A stretch of 64,000 nucleotides of DNA from Mortierella alpina (taxonomy: Eukaryota > Mortierellomycota > Mortierellomycetes > Mortierellales > Mortierellaceae): contig JANATF010000014.1 of the NCBI GenBank assembly GCA_029449245.1, positions 252,501 to 316,500 on the forward strand, written 5' to 3'. Every line of letters begins with the position of its first letter. Within the stretch, counting starts at the first letter, position 1. The notes under the pieces were generated by a model. The model ran no database searches. It was not told the DNA's origin and saw nothing but the letters and a program-made list of their open reading frames with translations. The position numbers were made by a program, and so were the translations under genes. This document shows, one piece after another, positions 10,926 to 21,547 of this stretch.

Positions 10926-13900
10926 AATCTCTCTTCGCCTAGATTTCTCAGGAACGTGTCAACTCTCAGGATCAGGAATTTGATGCATGCAGGCAACTGC
11001 ACCCCTTGTGGAGATGTTATGCTATCAGGAGTCATTCGAAGAGCAAAGTCTACAGAATCAATTGTCTCTGGAACAGATGACACACTGGACATGGCAGCAT
11101 TACTCTTTGAATGCTTCACGATAGCTGACCTTTTATCTTCTGGCCATAATTCTTCAGGAAACGCTCTGGATAAAGTGTCAGGGATCACATTCAATATTCC
11201 AGGACGATGAATGATTTCAAAGTCATAGCTGAAGATAGTTTCACGCCAATCAGCCATTATGTTTGACAAACATTTCTGATCCATCAGAAAGGTCAACGGC
11301 TTATGATCTGTGAATAAGGTAAAACGTCTGCCCCACAAATAATAGTGAAACATCTTTAAAGTAAAGATGATTGCTAGTAGTTCCTTTTTATAAGCCGGAT
11401 ACCGCTTCTCATGATCACGCAAAGCACGCGAAGTGAAAGAGATATAATTAATCTTACTATCGTCTTTTTCGCCTAATGGTAACTGATAAGCCATACCAGC
11501 AATCCCTTCATAAGAAGCATCCGTTCCTACATACATATGCAGTCTCCAGATTACTTGTTTCAATATAGGAGCATACGGAAATAGCTTTTTAATGCCCTCA
11601 AAGCACTTCATCTGCAAATCATTCAGTACGAAGCGACCTTTAGCATTGCGCAAAGATTCGAGTGGACCAGCAATAGGACCATATAAAGGCAAGTACTCTC
11701 GGAAGTAGTTAAATATTCCCATGTATCTTTGTACTGCCTTGTTGTTGGTAGGTGGGGCCCATTGTGAAATGTTGGCCACCTTCTCAGGATTTATTCTCCT
11801 TCCTTCCTTGTTAACAAGAACTCCTAACAACATGATCTCTTTATGAAAGAGATGACATTTCTGACGATTGAGGATGAGCTTCGCTTGCGTCAATCTGTCC
11901 ACAATTATTTTTGCTTGCTCTAAATGATCCTCCTTCGTATGAGAGAAAATAACCGTATCATCAACATAGATGCCAGCGAACTGGAGGTCACCGAGGAGGT
12001 AAGACATACCTCTTTGAAAGATGCTCGTCATTGGTTTCAAACCAAAAGGAGCTCTTGCAAACATGTACTGTTTTCCTTCATAGGTGAAAGCTGTATACGG
12101 CTGACTTTCTTTTGAAAGTGGCAGTCGATGGTACGCTTGCGTTAGATCAAAGGTAGAATAATACTTATGACCAGCAGCCTTTTTAAGTAGATCTGGAATC
12201 AGTGGTAACGGAAACGTGTCTGATTTTAACAATTGTTTGTTCAGCACTCTCGGGTCTAGGCACACTCGGTATTTCAACACTTTACCATCCATATCTCTTC
12301 TGGCTGCTAAAGTCAGTGAGTTATTATAAGGATTGCCTTTCGGCGCTAGGACAATGACACCATCATCCCCCCATTGTTTGATCTGACGTGCGACCTCTGC
12401 ACCTTGTGAATGTGCATGGAACGGCCTGGATTTCACATTAATTACGCAGTCTGCCGGCAATTTCAATTCTACTTTCAGGATCTCAAGCTCACAATAGCTT
12501 TTGGGATCGATTGCAGAGTTGCGCTCCAGTGCAGGTTCCAGTTCCTTCAGGAAATGTGCCTTGTCCGCTAAGAACTCGGGCGTGTTTTCTGTGTCAGGAA
12601 CAGCATCTGGCAAGATAGATGGTTTATCATCATCATAGATCCAGATATCAGTCAAAGGAGGCGGTTTGGGCATGCGGACACCTCCGACATAGTACCCAAA
12701 GCGAGGAAACAAGTCCATGCCGATATAAAAATCGTAATAAGGTATGTTCATAACACTTATTTGACACGAAACCGATCTGTCATTACACACAAGATCAACT
12801 TTGTCGCATGTAAGCATGTTTTCAGCTTTCATTCCAGCTTCTCCTAACTCAATTGGTCCTGGTAGCCTGGCTACTTTGATTCCCATCTCTCTAGCAATGG
12901 CTAAATCGATATACGAATCTGTGGATCCACAATCAAGTACAGCGGTAAGTTCTTTGCCATTGGCATATATCTTTACCGAAATGCGATTATCACCTTCTTG
13001 AGCACCTCTGAAAGCACAAAGTCTCTTTGTTGGTGTATAAGGATCAAATTCAGCAAAATAGCGGGCAACATCAGCATGTTTATTGATATGAACATCATTA
13101 ATCTTCTCCGCTAAAATAGTGTCCAAGCTCGAACTACGGATCATATCGACCTCCTGAGTCATGGCGGCCAAACGCTTGGCATGGACAGGCTGCAGTTCAA
13201 TAACAGCAGGCGCCTTCTGCATGGCCGACACCGAACGGATATGGCCATGAGCAGACGACTTGTGCTTCTTGAACTGAGGTCTCAGTTCAGGATGCAATAC
13301 GTAGCATTGGGCTGGAGCATGGGTGCTGGAAGTGCACCTCTCCTTGCTACAAGGCTGGCGAGTATCCTTGCGAGGATGCTTGCCCTTGTTAGGCTGCGGG
13401 ATCGCAGGCTTCTTCACAAAAGCAACCGGAGTGGCCGACTGACTCGCAATCTCAATGGACTTGAATCGGGCTTTAAACCACTTGGCCCAATCAGTCTTGC
13501 GACCTGGAAATTGGGTGCTGTCAGCACGGACACAATCCAAAAAGGCGGCGACATTGGGTAAGTCAACCATCTTTGGATACTTTGCCGTGATAGCCTTCTG
13601 TCCCTCATCAGGCAACCCAGCAAACAAAGACTCTATGACCAGAGTTTCGTAAGCCGAGTCCTTGAGTCCTGACGCTTCCATCAACAATTCGACTTTGCCC
13701 GCAAAGAGGTGGACGTCGGTGAATGTTGCAGTGTCGAGGGCGAAAACCTGCTTGACAGCCTCCGACTTAAGAAGGTCGACGCGAAATAGCTCGCGCACAC
13801 ACTTCTCAATCGGAAACCAAGTGTCAATCGACGTATAGTCGAAATACACTGGTCCATCTGCCTCCTGCACGGCCTCCATTTGGGTTGCCAAGTCCTTGCC

Positions 13901-14716
13901 CATTGTCACGAGTGACTCCTCTAACAAGCGTACTTCGATGCCGGCTTTTCTAAAGGCCTTCATCATGTACTGGCTTGCCAGGATCGCAAACAGGCTGCCG
14001 AGATGCAACTTATAAAAGTCGCGGAACTCTCGCAAAAACCTGTTGATCATTCGCACAATCTCCAAAGCTGCCAGGTCTTCCTTGCCCTGCAATTTCAACT
14101 TGAATTCTGGCTCGTCAGGGAAGCTTTTAGGAATCAGTCTCGAGAAGTCAATCTTCTCGCTGTTTTGGAAAACAGGAACGACTTTTTCCTTCAAGCAGCG
14201 CCTGATGTCGCAATGCCAGATGCTCGCCGAATTAAATTGGGCGACCAATGATCCTGACGCTTCATCTGCGTCCTGCTCGTCCGAAGCCGGCGACTGCTGC
14301 TCATCTCGATATTGATGATCGAGAGGCTGCGGTCGCATTTGCATCCAGTGTCGATGCACCGTGTCGAAATCCCTAACAGCATTGTCGAGATCTCGTTGGG
14401 CATCTTCCACTTTCGCATCATGCTTAGCTGCATTACGCCGACGCTGAGCATCAGTGAGGGTTGCATCCTTGCTGTCGAGCTGCTTTAGTTTGCGCACGGC
14501 AACTTTGGTGTCCATGTAGCGACTCAAAGCATCCTGCTTATCCTTGTTGGCTTCCTCGACCTCCCTCTCCAACTTGTGGATCATGGAAAGTTTGTCATCC
14601 GAAGCATCGACAGACCATACGTCCATATCAGCTTCCCCAATATGCGCTGAGGGTGGATCACCAGATGCCATTACGACGTCCTCAGGAATAGCTGAGGCAC
14701 TGTCGTTAGAAGCCAT
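10922..14716 (-). CDS. Ty3/Gypsy gag-pol (Gag, protease, RT, RNase H)
   Basis: Polyprotein of about 1264 residues, starting at the Met of MASNDSAS (14716). An upstream in-frame Met at 14764 would overlap the primer-binding region. The N-terminal third is Gag-like, with a predicted coiled coil (residues about 30-100) and a basic stretch with a Cys/His cluster (about 13270-13370). The aspartic protease has LDCGSTDSYI, where the usual DTG/DSG is DCG. The reverse transcriptase has YVDD within IYVDDTVIF (about residue 917) and FGLKPM. RNase H has GTDASYEG and the later TDHKPL. It ends at a stop at 10922, where the integrase frame begins in another phase. Apart from that junction the frame is intact over 3.8 kb, so the element is probably fairly young. 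Confidence 0.92.
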   Translation of the reverse strand: MASNDSASAIPEDVVMASGDPPSAHIGEADMDVWSVDASDDKLSMIHKLEREVEEANKDKQDALSRYMDTKVAVRKLKQLDSKDATLTDAQRRRNAAKHDAKVEDAQRDLDNAVRDFDTVHRHWMQMRPQPLDHQYRDEQQSPASDEQDADEASGSLVAQFNSASIWHCDIRRCLKEKVVPVFQNSEKIDFSRLIPKSFPDEPEFKLKLQGKEDLAALEIVRMINRFLREFRDFYKLHLGSLFAILASQYMMKAFRKAGIEVRLLEESLVTMGKDLATQMEAVQEADGPVYFDYTSIDTWFPIEKCVRELFRVDLLKSEAVKQVFALDTATFTDVHLFAGKVELLMEASGLKDSAYETLVIESLFAGLPDEGQKAITAKYPKMVDLPNVAAFLDCVRADSTQFPGRKTDWAKWFKARFKSIEIASQSATPVAFVKKPAIPQPNKGKHPRKDTRQPCSKERCTSSTHAPAQCYVLHPELRPQFKKHKSSAHGHIRSVSAMQKAPAVIELQPVHAKRLAAMTQEVDMIRSSSLDTILAEKINDVHINKHADVARYFAEFDPYTPTKRLCAFRGAQEGDNRISVKIYANGKELTAVLDCGSTDSYIDLAIAREMGIKVARLPGPIELGEAGMKAENMLTCDKVDLVCNDRSVSCQISVMNIPYYDFYIGMDLFPRFGYYVGGVRMPKPPPLTDIWIYDDDKPSILPDAVPDTENTPEFLADKAHFLKELEPALERNSAIDPKSYCELEILKVELKLPADCVINVKSRPFHAHSQGAEVARQIKQWGDDGVIVLAPKGNPYNNSLTLAARRDMDGKVLKYRVCLDPRVLNKQLLKSDTFPLPLIPDLLKKAAGHKYYSTFDLTQAYHRLPLSKESQPYTAFTYEGKQYMFARAPFGLKPMTSIFQRGMSYLLGDLQFAGIYVDDTVIFSHTKEDHLEQAKIIVDRLTQAKLILNRQKCHLFHKEIMLLGVLVNKEGRRINPEKVANISQWAPPTNNKAVQRYMGIFNYFREYLPLYGPIAGPLESLRNAKGRFVLNDLQMKCFEGIKKLFPYAPILKQVIWRLHMYVGTDASYEGIAGMAYQLPLGEKDDSKINYISFTSRALRDHEKRYPAYKKELLAIIFTLKMFHYYLWGRRFTLFTDHKPLTFLMDQKCLSNIMADWRETIFSYDFEIIHRPGILNVIPDTLSRAFPEELWPEDKRSAIVKHSKSNAAMSSVSSVPETIDSVDFALRMTPDSITSPQGVQLPACIKFLILRVDTFLRNLGEERF

Positions 14717-14765
14717 ACGGTAATAAAAAGCAAAGCAGAAAAGAGGAGGTTCAAGCGATACCAAG

Positions 14766-15797
14766 ACTGGACTTTTATTATGTCAACAGTTTCGATTCTC
14801 AAACACTACAGCTTACAGTCTATAGGATGATTACACGAGACTACCCTACTATAGGTCTTGTCTCTAACACACCAAGTGATAGTCGAAACACACACAAGGA
14901 ATACTTGGAGTCAAAAGACTATGCAAGTAAAATTATCGGCCGAAGCTCAGCTGCTTGAGGAAGAATTTTCCGGTAGCTGGAACTCAACAACACGACAACA
15001 ATTAAGACTTTCTGGCGGAGCTAACCGACAACAGAGAGAATGATTTGCTGATGGCACTAGCCAATAAGCAGAGAGGATGATGAATTGCAGGCGGTGAATA
15101 CCGTCAAACAATCAAAATGATTTGCCGTGGTAAATACCAAGAACAAATGCAAAGAATTGTGGTGGTTGAAAACAACACTGGAACACGGCGCACTGGATAT
15201 TTCCAAGAACAGCGGACCACGCAGTGATGTGCAGCCAATACACAAAAGAGCACACAAGTTCGATCTTCGAAACAGGATTCAACAGGAACAAGCCTATTGG
15301 GTCTTTTTCTGGATCTTGCTTGAGCAATGATAAACGACAAAGGAGAGGTCCCAATTGCAAACAGTGAAAGATGGATGATAGAATCTCAATGGATGCAAAT
15401 CAAACACACTTGAAGATGGATGCAATGGATGGATGCCGACTCTTTAGTACGTTGAAAAAAATGTGATATTCTCTAGGGGTAAACTTACAATACTAAACTG
15501 GGGACTGAAGTCAACGAGAACAAGAGAGGGTTTTATTGTGGACAGGGATCTGGAGGACTTATATAGCTCCTCCAGACACCGGTCACGGGAACTCTTAATA
15601 ATCGTAGATAGGGATTGGAACCGGTCAAAGATCCTGCACCGGTCAAACCTTGCCCGAATATATATCGAACCGGTTAAAACCGCCGGTCAACGGGCTCTCA
15701 GCTCTCTAGCCAATCACGAGCTTCAGTGGCCGTCCTTAACCCTGTTTTCGATGCTCGATTGAGTCTTTCTGCTCGCTGTAAGTCGAGATTCCTGACA
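14766..15797 (-). repeat. Putative 5' LTR of the Ty3 element
   Basis: Inferred from position upstream of gag and of the primer-binding-like TGGTATCGCTTG. A TGTCAGGAATC start at 15797 (minus strand) would give an LTR of about 1 kb. It holds a minus-strand TATA box (GCTATATAAG, about 15557-15566) and an AATAAAA near its inner end. The partner LTR is not in the window, so both ends are provisional. Confidence 0.45.
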
Positions 15798-15885
15798 AAA
15801 AAAGAACCGTCGGTTAAAAATTAGGGGCGGTCAATTCTTTGGCGCAGGAAAATTGTCGAGACCGCGGCGCGCCGAGAACCGGTTC
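15577..15885. promoter_or_regulatory. Cluster of ACCGGT-type motifs
   Basis: Copies of ACCGGT or a close variant occur at 15577 (CACCGGTCAC), 15619 (AACCGGTCAA), 15637 (CACCGGTCAA), 15668 (AACCGGTTAA), 15682 (GCCGGTCAA), 15805 (AACCGTCGGTTAA) and 15876 (GAACCGGTTC). Five lie just upstream of the minus-strand TATA box in the putative LTR, the position expected for U3 enhancer sites. The sequence resembles the Grainyhead/CP2 consensus AACCGGTT; that link is inference. Confidence 0.4.
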
Positions 15886-15967
15886 CAATCCCTAATCGTA
15901 GAAGTAAAAAGGGAGGTGCGACTCAGGTACATACGTGCCTGAGCCCCACACCAGCATAAAACACCAC

Positions 15968-16085
15968 AGATAAATCCATTGCAGACGACTTTTAAGCAAC
16001 GGTGTATTGTAAGCAGTAGAGACGCTCTGTTGCGTCGAGCTACCGAGATTAAGCACTCTGTTGTACAGATTTGTTCGAAGGAACA
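15968..16085 (+). pseudogene. 28S rRNA 3'-end fragment
   Basis: About 115 bp matching the last part of fungal 28S rRNA (the region with TATTGTAAGCAGTAGAG and GAGATTAAGC), followed by the same CATCTCT/T-rich flank seen after the other 28S ends in this window. It is truncated at its 5' side and too short to function. Related copies lie at 38480 and 54850. Confidence 0.8.
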
Positions 16086-16107
16086 TCTCTTTTTAATTCT
16101 TTTCTTA

Positions 16108-16198
16108 TAGTCTCGCATCCAGCCCCTTCATTTTATGTGGGGCAGGACTCGCAGTCCTGCTTCCACTGAAATGAGGGTCTGGGAAAATTTATAGACTA
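16108..16198 (+). repeat. 91-bp palindromic element, copy 1
   Basis: An imperfect inverted repeat running from TAGTCTCGC to ATAGACTA and folding around GCAGGACT-CGC-AGTCCTGC. A near-identical copy lies inverted at 30476-30565 and a degenerate one at 38700-38747. It directly follows a 28S 3'-end fragment. Confidence 0.75.
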
Positions 16199-16563
16199 GC
16201 ACATTAATTACGACAGCAGTCGTACAATTTCAGTCGTGTCGTACCCCTCTGATATGACTTGTGAAGCAAAATTGCAAACTAAGGCAGTGAATTGTCAGAC
16301 AAAGGAAGGGAATTGCAGGCCAAAGGAAGCGAATTTCTGAAAGAGGAAGCGAATTCAGGTTCATCCTTGTGTTGGGGTTCATGCCATTCAGGCTCATACT
16401 GAGTCTTGCGCAATGCGCCGATCATTTCACTCTCGATTGCTCCTCATTTTCTCATTCATTCATTCATTGAATCTAGACGACGACTGCCACCTCCTTTTTC
16501 CTTTTACCATATTACCATACTCTCATCCTCCCCCTCTCGCTGCACAGAACATGTTTGAATCAT
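16199..16563. other. Intergenic stretch, nothing recognised
   Basis: About 365 bp between the palindrome and the end of the Crypton gene. Only a short TTCA repeat (about 16452-16468) and AT-rich sequence are seen. Confidence 0.5.
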
Positions 16564-19500
16564 CTACTCGTCTTGTTCGTTATTTTTTTTGCTACCTTTC
16601 AACTCTGGATAGGTTTCCAACATATCATTGACAATACTTGTAATTGTTTGACCTTGATACCTTGCTGACAATGATGCCCTGACTTCCTCAAGCCCAAGTC
16701 CTGTGGCTTTGGACTCTGCCTCGATCACTCGGATGAGCCTGCGCCTGCGCTCAACAGCTCTCCTTTCTGCTTTCGAATATTGTCGTTGTGCCTTCAAAGC
16801 AGCCATAGGACCATAGTATTCCCAAACTGCTTTTTCGATAGTCAACGCCCCTCGATCAGGAATCAAGTTGTAGTTGACTTTCCAGCAAGCGAGCTGCGGC
16901 TCAGGTTGTAGCGGCATATCTGGCAGCTGCGGAGGACTGCCCTGGCCCAATTGAGGCGTGCCTGGAGGTTGCGGAGGAGTGCCTTGACCCAATTGAGGCG
17001 TGCCTGGAGGTTGCGGAGGAGTGCCTTGACCCAATTGAGGCGTACCTGGAGGCTGGGGGGGAGTGCCTTGACCCAATGGAGGTAGGCCTGGAGGCTGAGG
17101 ACGAGTGCCATGGCTCAACTGAGAAGAAGCGCCTTGGCACAGCTGCAGCATTCCTGGGGGCTCTGGCAGCACAATCTGCTGCTGCTGCTGCTGACCTGAG
17201 TTCTGGATGCGCCATTGAGAATGCTGTTGTTGGCCAGGTTGCTGGCCAGGTTGCTGGATGGGCCATTGAGGATGCTGCTGTTGGAGTGGCGGTGGAATGT
17301 TCTGCGTCCTAAGTATCGAACAATGTTGGCAAGCGCAATTTTCCGTGTGTTGAATACCTTGAGAGCGACGCTGCTGATTCTGCTGCATGACTCTTAGCTG
17401 CTGTCTAAGCTGTGATTCAATCCGCTCATTTTGCTCTTGCTGTTGTAGGCGGTTGTGCTGAAAGACTCCCAGCTGGTGTTCCAGCGCCAAACGCTGCTGC
17501 AGTTCGATGGTTGCTAGTGAATCTTGATTTGCTGTCACTTTGTCCCCTAACCCAGTCATTAAACGTTCCAGTTTGGCATATGACTCGGAGGCTTCAGTAC
17601 TCATTCCGTTGACAGCATCGGCAATGACGGTGTTGTTGATTTCTTCGTTTTTGTCGATGCGAGCGCGCTGTTCCTTGTGCCTCCGGATGTCACGAAGGAG
17701 ATCGTTCTTGAACTGGCGAAAATCATCTCGATTGAATATTTCTTGCATCTGATAAGATTTAAGAAGGTTATTCATCATAGTCTCCTGATCAGGACCTCGC
17801 TCTTCCATGAACAGGACTGAATCTTGAAGAATGACTCTCCTCATTCGGACCAGCAGCTTGAGGAACGCTATAAGGTCAACGATAGAACCATGCTCATAGG
17901 CGGTACCAACATGGCTGCTCGAGTCCTCCTCCTCCTCCTCGTTCCTCTTGAACCAAGGATCCGTCTCCTTAATTGCATCCGTATTACCACCTTCCATCTC
18001 CTCGTTGCAGGTGTCGACCCATGTTGGGGCCAACCTCCTCATCTTCGGGTCATCAAAGACTTTCTCGATCCAGGGGAAAATCTGCCGCTGCAGATCCATG
18101 GGAGGATTCACCAGGTCCCGTTCGATAAAATATGGCTTGTCCATGTGATTGAAATGAGCCATGTAGTAGGCTCCTATGATAGGATTTCTAGGGCAATAGA
18201 AATTCTCCATCTGTCCCATAACCCAACGTCCAAGATGCCGGATATGCTCCAGGTCCAGTCCAAGATGATACGCCTCCGAGGTGCCAGCATGTCGACCACC
18301 ATGTGTCACCTTGGTTGAGTATACCTCGCATGTCCTCATGATGGCGGAAGTTGAGTTGATCTGTGTTCGAAGATGGATCGCCACCTTCCTGTCTCTTTTT
18401 GCCCTTTCCTCAGGAGATGAGCCTTCCACAAGAAGTTTGTACTTGCTCCATTCATCAGGATCGGTGAAATCAGGCAACTTTTCCCCGTCGATCTAACAAG
18501 ATAACAAGACAACAAAATGGGTGAAATGAATTGTAAATACATAAGAGATGCCTAGTAGGAAAATGCAGCAATCGCTTTTCTCACCTGCCAGCGCTCCGGC
18601 ATGTAAAAAGCAAATCCTCCAACAGTGCACCGCCGATAGTCCCTGTGACGAAAGGCTGTTGCATAGAGGCGAACACCCTCTTGATTCGTCTTTCCACGTG
18701 TCAAGGTGAAAGTGAGTCCAGTGGCCATCTTGGAACCAGGTGCCTTGTGGAGTTGCTGGATGCAGAATAAGTCTGACAGGCTGACGCCTCGAATGTCTTC
18801 ATCGCGGAGAAGCATATGATGTCGAGCAAGCAGAGAGAGACGTTCGCGGTGGTATGGATATCGTTTCGTTGTACTGTATGAACGTTTTGCTGACGATTTG
18901 GCTGTGATCGGCATGTTACGCCAAAGGTAGCACAGCATTCGGATAAACATCCTTTCCGTGTAAGGGTCGCGGAGTGAACAGACTGCAGTGCGTGTTGTGC
19001 CAGGCGTCAATGAGTCTTTAACTAGTTGCAGGCCGTAGTTGGAGACGATTGTCTTCACTGTTTTGTCGAATCCTGGATGAGGCACACGATTTGGATAAGG
19101 TGCCTGCTGTCCCCGTTGTTCTTCCCAAAGGTGAACAAGAGCCTTCTTGATATTTAGCACAGTGCCGTGGGACCTGGGAACATAAATGACTCTGCGCCCA
19201 CTGCCATCAGTCTCGGCATCATTAAAGACTGGGTAGAAATAGAACAGCAGCTTTGTGATTAGCAGAGGACAATCAAAAACGATAATAATAGTTTAAGAAC
19301 TCCAAGAGCTCGATCCTGCTCACCCCTGAGTCTGTCCGCAACCGATGAAATCATAGCTGGGACATGTCCTTTGTTTTTCTCGTTAGGTCGATTACTAGAA
19401 GCGGATCCAGATGCCATTTTTGTTTGGCTATTTTATTGACTGCTGGCTCTCGAGCGGAGGTCAGGCTGCCCTGCTCTGGAAAGGGGGTATTGCCTTCAGG

Positions 19501-20566
19501 GACCCAGGTAGAACGAGGTACTTGAGACCTTAGTAAATCCTGTGCTTCCAGTTCCCGTCTCTCCTGCTCATCTTCAGCTTCATATGCCACAAATCCATCA
19601 TCATCGATATCCTCCTCAACAACATTGTCGACATTCCAGCTTTCATCATCAACCTCCTCCTGTTCTTCGTCTTCCTGTTGATCAGATATGTCGCTTGAAT
19701 CATGCTGTTTTCGACTCCTTCCGGTTGCAGGATTTTGTGTCGCTGATGTTCCAACGATGCCATCATATCCCTTCTAAGAGCTGACGACCTTCTTGGTGGT
19801 GACTTTGAAGACAACATCCTGTAGATAATGAATAACCCTGCTAGCGACCACTCTTGTGTCTCCTCCATGCGTCTTGATACAGTAATCCTGCAGTAAACAA
19901 ATAAGCTGTGTATAAGGAGGCTGCCGAGCACAGATGTCATGGTGTCCTAACGAATGCTAGAGTTACACTCACCTTCCAATCCCTTATTCGTCCTTGGTGG
20001 CAGCTTACTGTCACGCCTGGCTCCCCTATATCCAGAATCTGATTTGTGATGTAGTTGGCGGATTCGATACGTCGTTGCTCAAGCTCCTCCTTGCTCAGGG
20101 TCTTTTCGAGGTGGAAATTGTCGTGCATGGGCAGGTGTGTCAATGACCCGCCATGTTTTTTCTTCCTTGTCGGGGTCTTTCCTGCTTGGAACCTGACTGA
20201 AGGTTCCTCGAAAAATGAAGTGCCGTTTCTCTGTGGTTGAGACGCGTTTTGTTGCGGTTGCTGTGTCGCGGAAACAACTTCAACAGTATCGTTTGCCTCA
20301 ACAGTTGTCGAGAGTGAGGTTCGAGCAGGATCCACAGTGGATTCCTTGCTATTCTTGTTATTCCTAGCCCTTTTATGGCTGCTTGGTGGATTTGACGTTC
20401 CAGACGGTCCTGGTGCGCCATCACGGTTGATGTCTTCAGTGAATGACATCCTGCGAGTTGACCGTTTTCTTCCTTGCTGGGTGCCTGGCTCGTTGGGCCT
20501 AGGAGAAAGCCGAAACCTATGTGTTTGTGCGCGCGCAGATTCGCCGTCGTTGGATTTTCGCGCCAT
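16564..20566 (-). CDS. Crypton-type tyrosine recombinase gene, possibly broken
   Basis: Multi-exon gene for a fungal Crypton-like tyrosine recombinase, which would move a DNA element by strand exchange without DDE chemistry. Supported exons: 20566-19973, 19887 onward, a block ending at 19324, 19228-18585 and 18492-16564, with GT-AG introns restoring phase. The catalytic Arg region is LLRDEDIRGVSLSDL. The second block is HGGRHAG (HxxR) with LGRW, and the likely nucleophile Tyr is in ENFYCPRNP. The C terminus (about 16580-16850), rich in Arg and Trp, resembles GCR1_C. A Gln/Pro-rich region separates the two. An in-frame TAG (19776-19774) and a further phase change near 19400 interrupt the acidic linker, so either very small introns exist or the gene is inactive. 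Element ends not identified. Confidence 0.8.
16940..17095 (-). repeat. 42-bp tandem repeats coding a Pro/Gln-rich array
   Basis: About four 42-bp units within the Crypton gene encode PPQPPGTPQLGQGT-type repeats. The central units are almost identical, which suggests recent expansion by slippage or unequal exchange. The array lies between the recombinase core and the GCR1_C-like end and keeps the frame. Confidence 0.8.
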
Positions 20567-21104
20567 CTACCATGACAGGACTAACATTAGTCTGATTTCT
20601 CAGGGATAAAGATTCAGGAACAGCCCATTCACTGATGAGCCTCGTACAATTGCGAGCGGAATGAGGAAGGAAGCGCAACGTGTGTGGTTGTGTGGTGGAG
20701 GCTCGATGTTATAGCAGGGGATTGGGTGGCGGAGAGTGTTGATGAAGGGGAGATGAACGCGCCCGCTGTTTAGTTTTTATCACAGCAATGCCAATGCCTA
20801 GTAGAGCCAGACACACGAAGAAACACTGATCCGAGACTGTTTTTTTTTAGTATGAGCCTCAACCCTGACCACATCCATGCCCAGGACTTAGGACTAGGGC
20901 AAAAGTAGGTGCGAGGGCCATGTGAAATCGGCCTCCCTGCTGTGTCCATGGTTTGGAGGACTTGGAATCCAATTGTGCATGGCCGACTCTGGTCGCCCAA
21001 AAGCGACCTGGGTCTTCTGTCGCTGGCGTGAAACCACTCTGAGACACGTCACACATATATGGAGATATTCATTTTTTTTGGTTCATTTGGGTTCAGAGTC
21101 TGTT
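20567..21104. promoter_or_regulatory. Upstream region of the Crypton gene
   Basis: About 540 bp between the Crypton start codon (minus strand, 20566) and the left inverted repeat of RecQ/DUF6589 unit 1. It presumably contains the Crypton promoter. I see no convincing TATA box, gene or repeat. Confidence 0.3.
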
Positions 21105-21158
21105 ATAGACTTATCGGCAGAGCGACCCGTAAAATCCAAAAAGGCAACTTGTTAAGGG
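21105..21158 (+). repeat. Left 54-bp inverted repeat of unit 1
   Basis: Starts ATAGACTTATCGGC and ends AACTTGTTAAGGG. Its exact reverse complement is at 30429-30482. Confidence 0.95.
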
Positions 21159-21427
21159 GAGCGCGCTTATTGCCGTCCTCGTTCACCTGCATTCAACCTT
21201 TAATACTCAGCGTAGTCGAATAAGTATGAAGACTAAAGCATATTATTCGACCAAGATGGGACTCTAACTGTGTGTACCTTTTCTTTTATTGTCATGATCC
21301 TCCAAATAAAAAACCTGTTTTTTTTTTTTTTTTTTTTGGTGGCGTGGATATCTATATCTACTGGATCCAAGGCAGCTCAGAAACTCATCGTCTCCAGAAC
21401 AGATGCCAGGGTGGGAAGGGTGGGACA

Positions 21428-21524
21428 GTTAGAGTCCCATCTTGGTCGAATAATATGCTTTAGTCTTCATACTTATTCGACTACGCTGAGTATTATTCAG
21501 CCCTTCGATGGGACTCTCCCTGTG
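21428..21524. repeat. DIRS copy A internal complementary region
   Basis: 21428-21494 is the reverse complement of the left extension (21202-21268), and 21492-21524 is the reverse complement of the right extension (25707-25739). They overlap by ATT. In DIRS elements this region templates completion of a circular intermediate. Confidence 0.93.
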
Positions 21525-21547
21525 GATCCAGAGCCAGAAAGGAAAAA

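Larger units (their letters stand above)
10366..15797 (-). mobile_element. Ty3/Gypsy LTR retrotransposon, 3' part cut off by Helitron 2
   Basis: Minus-strand element with a putative 5' LTR (about 14766-15797), a primer-binding-site-like TGGTATCGCTTG just inside it (14763 downward), gag-pol, and an integrase truncated at the Helitron junction. The order protease, reverse transcriptase, RNase H, integrase is the Ty3/Gypsy order. The integrase C terminus and 3' LTR are not next to the junction. They would lie beyond the Helitron's 5' end, which I could not locate. Confidence 0.85.

Noticed and set aside
21105-21201. Target-site duplication flanking unit 1 or unit 2
   Set aside because: The bases outside 21105/30482 and outside 41776/49130 do not match over any convincing length.
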